Under the pieces are notes generated by a model that was given only the letters and a program-made list of their open reading frames with translations, had not been told where the DNA came from and did no database searches. The position numbers and the translations under genes were made by a program. From contig JAGZOP010000010.1 of the NCBI GenBank assembly GCA_018383195.1, forward strand, positions 1 through 64,000: DNA of 64,000 bases. The letters are read 5' to 3'. The stretch is from Clostridiaceae bacterium (GTDB lineage: Bacteria; Bacillota; Clostridia; Oscillospirales; Butyricicoccaceae). Shown here piece after piece: positions 52,057 to 62,632 of the stretch (within the stretch, counting starts at the first letter, position 1; each line of letters starts with the position of its first letter).

Positions 52057-52392
52057 ATGAACATCCAAATCTTTGGAAAGTCCAAATGTTTTGATACCAA
52101 AAAAGCCGAACGCTGGTTCAAAGAGCGCGGCATCAAATTCCAATCCATCGACCTGCTCAAATACGGGATGTCCAACGGTGAATTTACCTCAGTCTGCCGC
52201 GCGGTTGGCGGCTTTGAAGCACTGATTGACCCCAAAGCGAAAGACGCTGCTACGCTGCGCTATCTGGCGGATGATGCCGATAAAATTGACCGTCTGCTGG
52301 ACGACCCGCGGCTAATGCGCACCCCGATTGTGCGCAACGGCAAACAGGCAACCGTGGGATATTGCCCGGAAATTTGGGCAGCGTGGGAATAA
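52057..52392 (+). CDS. ArsC/YffB-family protein with a single active-site cysteine
   Basis: 111 residues. It has the ArsC-like thioredoxin fold: SKCFDTKKAERWFKERGI at the N-terminus and DPRLMRTPIVRNGKQATVGY near the end with the conserved Thr-Pro. The second cysteine of the usual CxxC is Thr (CFDT), so a monothiol mechanism or a non-redox role is likely. Contrast with the CTTC copy at 23366. The ATG at 52057 is preceded by CGGAGTG. Confidence 0.85.
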   Translation: MNIQIFGKSKCFDTKKAERWFKERGIKFQSIDLLKYGMSNGEFTSVCRAVGGFEALIDPKAKDAATLRYLADDADKIDRLLDDPRLMRTPIVRNGKQATVGYCPEIWAAWE

Positions 52393-52399
52393 GCATTTA

Positions 52400-52448
52400 C
52401 ACAGGGTTATACACAGCTTGTGGATAACCCTGTGCATACTTTGGATAA
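52400..52448. promoter_or_regulatory. DnaA-box inverted repeat upstream of rnhA
   Basis: A 16-base inverted repeat (52400-52415 and 52419-52434, one mismatch, 3-base loop). The right arm contains TGTGGATAA, an exact match to the DnaA box consensus TTATCCACA on the minus strand; the left arm has TTATACACA (one mismatch). A third box, TTTGGATAA, follows at 52440-52448. Lies between the ArsC-like gene and rnhA, some 11 kb from recF and the presumed origin. Confidence 0.65.
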
Positions 52449-52492
52449 CTCCCACAAAAAATAGTTTTACATTTTATGGTTAGGAGCGTTTT

Positions 52493-52930
52493 GTGAAAGA
52501 AGTCACCATTTATACCGACGGCGCGTGCTCGGGCAATCCGGGACCGGGCGGCTGGGGCGCCATTCTGCAATACGGCGCGCATGAAAAGGAAATTTCGGGC
52601 GGCGACCCGATGACCACCAACAACCGGATGGAACTTTTGGGCGTAATTTCCGCACTCGAACTGCTCAAGGAGCCGTGCCGCGTGGAACTGTATTCGGATT
52701 CCAAATACGTCATTGACGGCATTACAAAAGGGTGGGCAAAGGGCTGGCGTGCCCGCGGCTGGAAGAAAGCCGACAAATCTCCGGCAAAAAATCCGGAACT
52801 TTGGGGGCGTTTGCTCGACCTGCTCGACCTGCATACCGTGACATTTCACTGGGTCAAGGGGCATGCGGAAAATCCCTATAACAACCGCTGCGACGAGCTT
52901 GCCGTCGGAGAATGGAAAAAATTAAAATAA
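52493..52930 (+). CDS. rnhA: Ribonuclease HI
   Basis: 145 residues. It cuts RNA in RNA-DNA hybrids. All four catalytic carboxylates are visible: Asp in IYTDGACSGNPGPGGWG, Glu in NNRMELLG, Asp in LYSDSKYV and Asp in NNRCDELA; the HWVKGHAENPYNNR handle is intact. Starts with GTG after TTAGGAG. Preceded by a DnaA-box cluster. Confidence 0.96.
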   Translation: MKEVTIYTDGACSGNPGPGGWGAILQYGAHEKEISGGDPMTTNNRMELLGVISALELLKEPCRVELYSDSKYVIDGITKGWAKGWRARGWKKADKSPAKNPELWGRLLDLLDLHTVTFHWVKGHAENPYNNRCDELAVGEWKKLK

Positions 52931-52968
52931 AAATATCCCGCTCGGCGCATACCGTGCGGGATATTTTC
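52929..52968. terminator. Bidirectional terminator after rnhA
   Basis: Arms AAAATATCCCGC and GCGGGATATTTT between the convergent rnhA and the 281-residue membrane protein gene. Confidence 0.88.
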
Positions 52969-52971
52969 TTT

Positions 52972-53817
52972 TTACTGAAGTTTTCCTTTTCTCAGACGGG
53001 TAATCATCTCGTCGTTTGTAAAGGTGTCCTTGACCGTCACCTTGGTGCCTGCCGGAATGACAAATTCGGTCACGCCATAGTGGTCATCGCCTGTTTTGCC
53101 CCAGTCATAGGTGTAGCCGAGACGTGTCCACGGATGCGGATTTTCAAAATAATTTGCTGTAACCTGCCCATTGAACCAGCTGATGAAATCCTGATCTACC
53201 GTTTCCTCAAATGCAAGCGACATTTTTTTGAGCTGTGCATCCGGCTGATATGCTGCGCGCAGCACACGCTCGGGCGTCACGGATACAAGCACAAAGGTCG
53301 AACCCTTCGCATTTTCCGGCAAACCAAGCATCTGCCGGATGCGCGCATCCTTGCTGTTTTTGAGCACATCCTTGTTGGCAGCGCCCCACGAGGCAAGTTC
53401 CAGATCGGCATACGCCCATGTATATTCCTCGAGCGTCAGCTGATCGTCTTTTTTAAACTCTTCTGCCGCCTGATCGGTCCAGAATACCAGCTGCACCCGA
53501 TCATTTTCCTCATCGTAGGTTACGCGACCATCCTCTTTGACCAAACAGACCAAATCGTGGATCTCGTCCTGCTCTGCCTGCAGCGCATCGACAACCGCTT
53601 CCTCATAGGTTATCATTTCCGCTTTGATCTTATCCTGTTCGCTTTGCTTTGCCTTTTCGTTGGCATGGATTTTGCTTGATACCGTGTGCACCAGTACGCC
53701 GCTGAGCACCATCAGCACCAGTACAATAATCATCGGAAGCCGCCAGTGGAACAACACCCGCTGCCAGCCCTTCTGCTGTTTTCTCGGCCGGCGGCGCGGC
53801 GTTTCATTGTTTGCCAT
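52972..53817 (-). CDS. Membrane-anchored protein of unknown function
   Basis: 281 residues. A basic N-terminus (RRRPRKQQKGWQR) and a single membrane helix (about 28-47) are followed by a coiled-coil-prone charged segment and an extracytoplasmic domain with many Lys, Asp and Trp residues. No family recognised. Downstream of the SDR gene by nine bases on the same strand, so probably in one operon. Confidence 0.75.
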   Translation of the reverse strand: MANNETPRRRPRKQQKGWQRVLFHWRLPMIIVLVLMVLSGVLVHTVSSKIHANEKAKQSEQDKIKAEMITYEEAVVDALQAEQDEIHDLVCLVKEDGRVTYDEENDRVQLVFWTDQAAEEFKKDDQLTLEEYTWAYADLELASWGAANKDVLKNSKDARIRQMLGLPENAKGSTFVLVSVTPERVLRAAYQPDAQLKKMSLAFEETVDQDFISWFNGQVTANYFENPHPWTRLGYTYDWGKTGDDHYGVTEFVIPAGTKVTVKDTFTNDEMITRLRKGKLQ

Positions 53818-53826
53818 ATCGTATCC

Positions 53827-54576
53827 CTATCCCTTTCTCTGCTGTATGTGGTAAGCAATTCTGGTCACCAGTGTTTCCGGTGCAAGACGGCGTGCCGCAA
53901 GCGCAAGGCGCATCCCCATTCCAGGTACAATCACACCTTTTCCTGCAAGCAGACCGTCAATTCCATATCGGGCAGCTTCCTCCGCTGAAATCCCGCCGAT
54001 TGAGAATTTTACATCCGCCACCTCGTTAAATTCGGTATTCACCGGTCCGGGGCACAGTGCGGCAATCTGCACGCGGCTATGTTCCTGCCGCAACTCTTCC
54101 CGGATTGCCTGTGTCAGCCGCAGCACATAATTCTTGGTCGCATAATACGTTGCCATGAGCGGTCCCGCCATAAACCCTGCCGAGGACGCCACATTCAAAA
54201 TATATCCGCGGTTGCGTGCCCGAAAATCCCGCAAAAACAGCTTGGTCAGCACATGCACAGCAACAATGTTGGTCTGGATCATTTCCAGCTCTCTATCCAA
54301 ATCAGTTTCCGCAAACTGCCCAAAAAGTCCAAATCCCGCATTGTTGATGACAATTTCCACGTCATCCCCACGTGCAGCCTCATAAACCAGACGGCACTGG
54401 CGCACGCTCGAAACATCAGCGGCTAAAATTTTGCAGCGCACCGGCAATTCTGCGGCAAGTTCTTTCAAGCGTTCTTCCCGCCGTGCAATCAGCGTCAAAT
54501 CATACCCGCGTGCCGCTAAAATCCGCGCCATTTCCCTGCCGATTCCAGCCGACGCGCCGGTAATGACAGCTCTCAT
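53827..54576 (-). CDS. Short-chain dehydrogenase/reductase
   Basis: 249 residues. Classical SDR: cofactor loop TGASAGIG at the N-terminus, NNAGFG in the middle, catalytic Ser region NVASSAGF and Tyr-x3-Lys in YYATKNYV. ARREERL after strand 2 suggests NADPH preference. Substrate unknown. The ATG overlaps the stop of the upstream Cys-rich gene (ATGA), with AAGGAGG inside that gene. Confidence 0.93.
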   Translation of the reverse strand: MRAVITGASAGIGREMARILAARGYDLTLIARREERLKELAAELPVRCKILAADVSSVRQCRLVYEAARGDDVEIVINNAGFGLFGQFAETDLDRELEMIQTNIVAVHVLTKLFLRDFRARNRGYILNVASSAGFMAGPLMATYYATKNYVLRLTQAIREELRQEHSRVQIAALCPGPVNTEFNEVADVKFSIGGISAEEAARYGIDGLLAGKGVIVPGMGMRLALAARRLAPETLVTRIAYHIQQRKG

Positions 54577-54725
54577 TCGCGTTCCTCCTTTTTACAGCTA
54601 CATGCCATCCCGCATCCTGCGCAGCCGCCGCAGCAGCCTTTGCCGCTGGCTTTTTGCCGCCGTAAATACCGAACGGATAATATTACTCCAAGTATAACCA
54701 ATCCAACGACAATATAATCAATCAT
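54573..54725 (-). CDS. FeoB-associated-type Cys-rich membrane micro-protein
   Basis: 50 residues. An N-terminal membrane helix (IDYIVVGLVILGVILSV) is followed by a basic stretch and a cysteine cluster CCGGCAGCGMACSC with six cysteines, then a charged tail. This matches the small proteins often found beside feoB and implicated in iron handling. No feoB lies in the window; the gene instead overlaps the SDR gene by four bases. AAAGGATGACC precedes the ATG. Confidence 0.85.
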   Translation of the reverse strand: MIDYIVVGLVILGVILSVRYLRRQKASGKGCCGGCAGCGMACSCKKEERE

Positions 54726-54897
54726 AAACGGTCATCCTTTTTTCATTTAGTGTAGCATCTTCGTTCATTTCTGTCAATCTGCGTGCCCGAAAGTCCTTCC
54801 GGATTGTTGAAAGTGTATGGAATATTTCCCTGTTTTTATTTTGTTTCCATATCCGATATTTTAACCGAAATGTGACGTTTTATCTGCCGGATTGCGG

Positions 54898-54926
54898 TTG
54901 ACTTTACCTGTCTGTTCCAGTACCAT
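54898..54926 (+). promoter_or_regulatory. Promoter of the SLH L,D-transpeptidase gene
   Basis: -35 TTGACT, 17-base spacer, -10 TACCAT; about 50 bases before the start codon. Confidence 0.6.
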
Positions 54927-54978
54927 AAAGATATTGACGGAACAGTCCCGGACTGCTCCGGGAAAAGAGGGGGAACGC

Positions 54979-57117
54979 ATGTTGAAAAAGACTCTATTTC
55001 GGATGTTATCTGTATTCTGTGCCGCTTCACTGCTGACCAATCCGGCACTTGCCGCCCATATTCAGGATTATCCTGACGCCGCGGGGCACTGGGCATATGA
55101 TGCGCTCAGCCATGCGGTCGAAGATGAACTGCTCTACGGTGACGAGCAGGGACGCCTGCTGCCCAGCGGCAGCCTGACCGTGGCGCAGATGACCGCAATT
55201 TTAAACCGTGTGCTCGGCGTGTCCAATACCGACCGTGCTTATCCCGGTACCCCGGACGGGCAATGGTACTCTCTGGATGCCGCCAAGGGCGCGTCGCTCG
55301 GCATTCTGCCCATGGACGGCTCGCTCACGCTGACTGCAAACGCCGCCCGTGCCGAAGTTTTTCAGGCGCTTGCCGCAGCTTTTGGTCTGGAAGAAGCCGC
55401 CCCGGATGAAAGTGTGCTCGACCAGTTCTCCGATGTGAGCATGCTCACACCGCAGCAGCGCCGCGCCGCCGCCGTGCTTGTGCGGGACGGCATTGTTTCC
55501 GGTGCGCAGGATGGTTCTTTGCAGGCTTCCCGCGGCATAACCCGCGCCGAATTTGTGTCGCTCATTTACCGCATATGCAGCGGCAGCTATCTGCCCTCTT
55601 TTTCTGATGCATCCGCACCTCTGGAATCCGAAGCCCCAGAGACCGGCTCCACGGATTCCCCGGACACTGAGAATTTAGAAACGCCTGAATCTGATACACC
55701 CATTCCCGAAACGCCCGAACCGGAACCCCCTGTGCAGCCTGCCGTTTCGTTTTACACCGCAATGCCGCAGCCGGGCGACCCGCTCGCCAAACGTGTCGTG
55801 CTGCGCGGGGAAAATATGGCGGCTCCGTTTACCGAGGGCGAACCGGTTTCCATTGACCGTTTGGTACTCGCCACCACGGGCAGTGACCTGACGATGGAAA
55901 AAAGGTCCGGAAACACCTTTGGAACCATTGCAATCGGCGGCGGCACCGGAGCGGTGTCCCTCAACGGCAATCTGACCTCCTCAGTCGAAGTGACCGGTTC
56001 GGGGCGCACCGTATCCCTGTCCGGCATGACGCTCGATACGCTGATTGTCAGCGGCACGGATAATACGATCACAATCGATGAAACCACCAAAATCGACACT
56101 CTGCACGTGCAGCCGGGCGCGTCGAACAACTCGTTCACCGTAGATGGCTCGGTAAAAACCGCGAACCTACACGGAAACCGCACCAAGCTTGCAGGTGCAG
56201 GCCGCGCGGATACGGTAGAAATAAGCGGCAAACACTGTACCACCGAACTTTCTTCCGGCACGGTAACCGACAATTCCGACAGCGGTTTGGATTCGATTCA
56301 AATGACGGTCGAAGCACCGAAGGTTGCTCCCGGCGGGCAGCTGACCGCAACCGTAACCATCACTGGTGCAGATAAGGCGCGAACCTGCACCGCACAGTGG
56401 TATCTGGATGGAAAACCGGAAGAAAACTTTATCAATCCGGCATTTGAAGTACAGGAGGGCAGTACCTCTTCCTATCGTCGCACGCTGGAATTCACCCGCG
56501 ATATGCCGCTTACGCATACGATTGGCTTTGTGCTGACCTATCAGAATCCCGTGACCGGCGAAACCGAAAAGAAAATCGCAGGCGCGGAAGCGCAGATCGA
56601 AAACTATCCGCCAAGCCATTATCTGCCGTCCCCAGAGGAAGTGCTTGCCAAGGTGCATTCCACCTATCGAAAGGACAACACGGACTATACGCCCGAGGAA
56701 AAAACGGTATTTGTCAACGCAAAAGGCTATTCCAGTCCCACGCCGTATCTGCTGTGGGTCAGCCGCTCGGCGCAGAAGGTCAATGTCTTTGAGGGCAGCA
56801 AAGAAAACTGGGAGCTGATTCATGAATTTGACTGTGCGACCGGCGCGCCGGGCAGTTCAACGCCGGTCGGGGTAACCTATGTCACCTATAAGCAAACCAA
56901 CTGGACAACCAGTAGCTATACCTGCCGGCCGATTGTGCGGTTCTATCCGAATACCGGCTATGCGTTCCACTCTCGGCTATACTATCCGGGCACGGACAAG
57001 GTGAAGGACCCCTCGATGGGATTCCCTGTTTCGCATGGCTGCGTGCGCATGATGGACGAAGGAATCTACTGGCTCTATGACAACGTTCCGACAAAAACGA
57101 CCGTCGTGATTTTTTGA
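54979..57117 (+). CDS. SLH-anchored L,D-transpeptidase (YkuD domain)
   Basis: 712 residues. A signal peptide (about 1-26) is followed by three SLH repeats (about 27-210) that bind pyruvylated wall polymer. Then a Pro/Glu/Thr-rich linker, a Ser/Thr/Gly-rich repetitive region that looks like a beta-solenoid (about 285-440), an Ig-like module, and a C-terminal YkuD domain with the catalytic SHGCVRM (Cys688). YkuD enzymes form 3-3 peptidoglycan cross-links or attach proteins. GAGGGGG precedes the ATG at 54979. Monocistronic with a very strong terminator. Confidence 0.93.
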   Translation: MLKKTLFRMLSVFCAASLLTNPALAAHIQDYPDAAGHWAYDALSHAVEDELLYGDEQGRLLPSGSLTVAQMTAILNRVLGVSNTDRAYPGTPDGQWYSLDAAKGASLGILPMDGSLTLTANAARAEVFQALAAAFGLEEAAPDESVLDQFSDVSMLTPQQRRAAAVLVRDGIVSGAQDGSLQASRGITRAEFVSLIYRICSGSYLPSFSDASAPLESEAPETGSTDSPDTENLETPESDTPIPETPEPEPPVQPAVSFYTAMPQPGDPLAKRVVLRGENMAAPFTEGEPVSIDRLVLATTGSDLTMEKRSGNTFGTIAIGGGTGAVSLNGNLTSSVEVTGSGRTVSLSGMTLDTLIVSGTDNTITIDETTKIDTLHVQPGASNNSFTVDGSVKTANLHGNRTKLAGAGRADTVEISGKHCTTELSSGTVTDNSDSGLDSIQMTVEAPKVAPGGQLTATVTITGADKARTCTAQWYLDGKPEENFINPAFEVQEGSTSSYRRTLEFTRDMPLTHTIGFVLTYQNPVTGETEKKIAGAEAQIENYPPSHYLPSPEEVLAKVHSTYRKDNTDYTPEEKTVFVNAKGYSSPTPYLLWVSRSAQKVNVFEGSKENWELIHEFDCATGAPGSSTPVGVTYVTYKQTNWTTSSYTCRPIVRFYPNTGYAFHSRLYYPGTDKVKDPSMGFPVSHGCVRMMDEGIYWLYDNVPTKTTVVIF

Positions 57118-57166
57118 TTGCTACATAAAATCGGAACGCATTCTCCGCGGACAGGTACGTGCCACC

Positions 57167-57206
57167 AAAAGAGGGCAAGGGAACCCAGGTTCCCTTGCCC
57201 TCTTTT
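57167..57206 (+). terminator. Terminator of the L,D-transpeptidase gene
   Basis: Nineteen-base-pair perfect hairpin, arms 57167-57185 and 57188-57206, T-run. Confidence 0.93.
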
Positions 57207-57681
57207 GAAATCTCCCCATCCCTCCTGACCAGACCTACGCATTTTCACAGAAAATGCTACCCGGTCATGCGGCTCGTGCGCAGGTACGCGCAAATAGTTT
57301 TCCGTTTTGGTTGAATGCCGCGCACAGACGCGGATGCGAGCCGCTATTTTGAGGGTACGTGCCGCGCAGGGGTGCCAGCCGATTTGCGTGTGCAGCTTTT
57401 TGCCGCTGGTCGCTGGGGCGCGCTGTGGGTTGGCTCACACCAGCGGCGAGCGGCACGAAGCTTCTGAACCGCCTAACCGACGGGCTACGCCTAAAAACAA
57501 GCCCCCGGCTTGTTTTTTAACGGCTGCGCCCCTTTCCATAGCGGCTCGTATAGGCGTCTGCACGGAATATTTTCACAAAACGGAAAATCTATTTTCTCGT
57601 AAATCCATACCCTCTGGATGGCGGGGTAGCTTTTTTCGGAGAAAAAAGCGTGAGCCTGGCGTGAGGAGGAGAGGATGATTC
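57207..57681. repeat. Gene-free island with a GCC-CCC-GGC hairpin, possible repeat copy
   Basis: 475 bases bounded by two strong terminators. At 57491-57518 an A-tract, CAAGCC, CCC, GGCTTG and a T-tract form a symmetric hairpin inside an outer GGGCTACGCC / GGCTGCGCCC stem. Another hairpin AGCTTTTTTC-GGA-GAAAAAAGC is at 57627-57650. Open frames exist but have no ribosome site or recognisable product. It resembles the island at 7525-7740 in hairpin core and in the order of several short words. Confidence 0.45.
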
Positions 57682-57721
57682 AAAAAGAAGGAGAGGAACC
57701 TCGGTTCCTCTCCTTCTTTTT
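57682..57721 (-). terminator. Terminator of the recF-gyrB-gyrA block
   Basis: Nineteen-base-pair perfect hairpin, arms 57682-57700 and 57703-57721, T-run in both directions. It lies 87 bases after the gyrA stop. Confidence 0.9.
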
Positions 57722-57807
57722 ACATAGCAAAGCAAACGGCAGGGTACAGCCATCCGTTGTATCGGAAGCAACGATAGGGTGTCCATTCCCAAAGCAGCAA
57801 AAAATTC

Positions 57808-60351
57808 TTATTCCTCGGAAACCTCCTCGGTTTCCTCTTCGTGGTCGGTACGGACAATCGAAATAACCTTGACATCCTCTGCAATACGCATCACAATTAC
57901 GCCCTGGCTGCCTCTGCCGCACTCACGAATCTGTCCAACCGGAGTACGGATAATCACGCCGTCATCGGTGATAATCATGACATCATTTTCTGCGTCAACC
58001 ACTACTGCGCCTGCAACCAAACCGGTCTTTTCGGTCAGATTGTGCAGCATCACACCGCTGCCGCCGCGATGATGCACGCTGAACTCTTCAACCGGCGTAC
58101 ATTTGCCGTAACCGTTTTCAGTAATGGACAGCACCTGTGCGCCCTTACGCGCACGCGCCGCACTCACGACATAATCGCCCTCTGCGAGACGAATGCCGCG
58201 CACGCCGACCGCAGTACGACCCATTGCACGGACTTCCTTTTCCGCAAACGTAATTGCCTTGCCCTCGTGGGTAGCAATCAGAATGTTCTCATTGCCGTCT
58301 GTCAGGCGTACATCTACAACAACGTCGCCCTCATTCAGACCGAGTGCACGCAGACCTCCGCGCCGGATATTCTGCAAATCGCTGAGCAAAATGCGCTTAA
58401 TTACGCCCATTCGCGTGACAAAGACCATATATTTATCGTCCGAGAACTCTCGAATCGGGAACATGGCGGTAACCTTTTCCTCGGGATCAAGTTCCAACAA
58501 ATTGACAATATTGGTTCCCTTTGCTGCACGGCCGGCTTCGGGCACCTGATAACCCTTGAGCTTGTAGACCTTACCCTGCGTGGTAAAGAACAGCAGCGTA
58601 TCATGCGTAGATGCAGTAAACAGTCCGCGGGTAAAGTCCTCCTCGCGCGTAGTCATGGCGTTGACGCCGCGTCCGCCGCGATTCTGTGCACGGTATGCCG
58701 AGGTCGGGATGCGCTTGATGTAATTGAAATGGGTGAGGGTATAGGTGCAGTCCTCTTCCTCAATGAGATCTTCAATATCGATTTCATCCGCTACATTGGC
58801 AATTTCCGTGCGGCGCTCGTCGCCATAAGCGTTTTTGATCTCCAAAAGTTCTTTTTTGACCACCTCGAGCATATTGTGATCGCTCGACAGAATCTCCATA
58901 AATCCGGCAATCTTTCCTTCCAGTTCCGCATACTCCTCGTTGAGTTTCTGCTGCTCCAGACCGGACAGACGGCCAAGACGCATATCGACAATCGCCTGTG
59001 CCTGTGTTTCATCCAGATGGAATTCATAGTGTTCGGAACCGTCTACAATGCCGAGCAGGGCAATCTGGTCAATCCAGAACGGTTCTTTGCACAGATTTTC
59101 TTTTGCCTCTGCCTCGTTTTTGGAAGCGCGGATGATGGCAATGATGCGGTCGATGTTGTCCCCATCGGTCGCAACCTTGAGACCTTCCAGAATGTGCGCA
59201 CGCGCCTGTGCCTTGGCAAGGTCGAAACGGGTACGGCGGGCAACCACACTTTTCTGGAAATCTACGTAATAATCAATAATCTCACGCAGGCTGAGCACAC
59301 GCGGCTGCACCTTGTCCGGATTGGACGGAGTGGGCACGAGCGCGAGCATAATCATCGAGCAGGTATCCTGCATCTGGGTATAGTTATAGAGCTGGTTGAG
59401 CACCACCTGCGCGTTGGCATCGCGCTTGATCTCGATGACGATACGCATGCCCTCACGGGAGGATTCGTCGCGCAGCCCGGAAATCCCGTCCACACGCTTG
59501 TCCTTCACAAGATTTGCAATCGACTCGACCAGACGCGCCTTGTTGACCATGTAAGGAATCTCGGTGACAATAATCTGGCTGCGTCCGTTTGCGGTTTCTT
59601 CAATTTCGCAGCGCGCACGCACCTTAACCTTGCCTCTGCCGGTCGCATACGCCGAGCGGATGCCGCTACGGCCCATGATAATGCCGCCGGTCGGGAAGTC
59701 CGGACCCTTGACAATCGCGCACAGCTCGTCAAACTCCGCTTCCGGATGGTCAATTACATGGCAGACACCGTCAATAACCTCACAGAGGTTGTGCGGCGGG
59801 ATATTGGTCGCCATACCGACCGCGATGCCGTTCGAGCCGTTGACGAGCAGGCAGGGGAAGCGGGAGGGCAGCACGACCGGCTCCTTACGCTCCTCGTCGA
59901 AGTTCGGCATGAAGTTGACCGTATCTTTCTTGATATCGGACAGCATGGCGTTTGAAATTTTCGCCATACGTGCCTCGGTGTAACGGTAAGCTGCCGGGGG
60001 GTCGCCGTCGATGGAACCGAAGTTGCCGTGACCGTCAATCAGGGGGTAACGCAGCGAGAAAGGCTGCGCCATGCGCACGAGCGCGTCGTAAACCGAGGCA
60101 TCGCCGTGCGGATGATACCGACCGAGCACGTTGCCGACTGCGGTTGCACATTTACGGTATGGCTTGTCGCTCGTCAGACCGTCCTCGAACATGGCGTACA
60201 GGATACGGCGGTGTACCGGCTTCAGACCGTCGCGCACATCAGGCAGCGCACGTCCAACGATGACGCTCATCGCGTAGTCGATATAGGATTTTCGCATTTC
60301 CCGGTCCAGATCGACCGGGAGAATCTTTTGATTTTCGTATTCTTGACTCAA
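57808..60351 (-). CDS. gyrA: DNA gyrase subunit A
   Basis: 847 residues. With GyrB it makes gyrase, which introduces negative supercoils. The catalytic tyrosine is Tyr124 in AAYRYTEAR. The quinolone region reads HPHGDASVYD, with Ala where E. coli has Ser83. The C-terminal wrapping domain carries a GyrA-box-like QNRGGRG. It ends in an acidic tail (EEETEEVSEE). The start is a TTG at 60351, eight bases after GGAGG; frames further upstream run through a repeat. Follows gyrB on the same strand with a 173-base gap. Confidence 0.97.
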   Translation of the reverse strand: MSQEYENQKILPVDLDREMRKSYIDYAMSVIVGRALPDVRDGLKPVHRRILYAMFEDGLTSDKPYRKCATAVGNVLGRYHPHGDASVYDALVRMAQPFSLRYPLIDGHGNFGSIDGDPPAAYRYTEARMAKISNAMLSDIKKDTVNFMPNFDEERKEPVVLPSRFPCLLVNGSNGIAVGMATNIPPHNLCEVIDGVCHVIDHPEAEFDELCAIVKGPDFPTGGIIMGRSGIRSAYATGRGKVKVRARCEIEETANGRSQIIVTEIPYMVNKARLVESIANLVKDKRVDGISGLRDESSREGMRIVIEIKRDANAQVVLNQLYNYTQMQDTCSMIMLALVPTPSNPDKVQPRVLSLREIIDYYVDFQKSVVARRTRFDLAKAQARAHILEGLKVATDGDNIDRIIAIIRASKNEAEAKENLCKEPFWIDQIALLGIVDGSEHYEFHLDETQAQAIVDMRLGRLSGLEQQKLNEEYAELEGKIAGFMEILSSDHNMLEVVKKELLEIKNAYGDERRTEIANVADEIDIEDLIEEEDCTYTLTHFNYIKRIPTSAYRAQNRGGRGVNAMTTREEDFTRGLFTASTHDTLLFFTTQGKVYKLKGYQVPEAGRAAKGTNIVNLLELDPEEKVTAMFPIREFSDDKYMVFVTRMGVIKRILLSDLQNIRRGGLRALGLNEGDVVVDVRLTDGNENILIATHEGKAITFAEKEVRAMGRTAVGVRGIRLAEGDYVVSAARARKGAQVLSITENGYGKCTPVEEFSVHHRGGSGVMLHNLTEKTGLVAGAVVVDAENDVMIITDDGVIIRTPVGQIRECGRGSQGVIVMRIAEDVKVISIVRTDHEEETEEVSEE

Positions 60352-60380
60352 TGTATTCCCTCCAAAAACGAGAGGCAAAA

Positions 60381-60524
60381 TAGAAAGTGAAATGTGAAGA
60401 TTGGAGAGTGAAGATCTTCCGCTTTCCTCTCTATTCTTGATTTTATACCAGTGAAATTGGAACACCGGATCAGCTGAGCAGAAAAAAGTTTCTCAACTCT
60501 CAACTCTTCACTCTCAACTCTCTA

Positions 60525-60526
<2 letters not shown>
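60381..60526. repeat. Interspersed purine/hairpin/pyrimidine element, copy 4 (diverged)
   Basis: Purine tract GAAAGTGAAATGTGAAGA and GGAGAGTGAAGA (60383-60414), a roughly 75-base centre, then a pyrimidine tract CAACTCTCAACTCTTCACTC (60494-60513) continuing to 60525. Same layout as copies 1-3 but the centre is unlike theirs. It fills the gap between gyrB and gyrA. Confidence 0.6.
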
Positions 60527-62483
<1,957 letters not shown>

Positions 62484-62632
62484 ATACCGTTCCTTTACTT
62501 CGCGCGCGCCGCAGCGCGCAGATCATCCAGAAAAACCCGCATGGGTCTTTACACAAACCGACGGCAGACACGCCCACCGGCTGTGCTGCCATCGGAATAC
62601 TCGCTCAAAGCCGCAATTTCACGCGGAAAAGC

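Noticed and set aside
57307..57678. Plus-strand 123-codon frame between the transpeptidase and gyrA
   Set aside because: No ribosome site, Arg/Ala/Pro-rich product, contains the hairpin element; not supported as a gene.
57841..59955. Plus-strand frame of about 700 codons
   Set aside because: Antisense to gyrA; no motif and no start signal.
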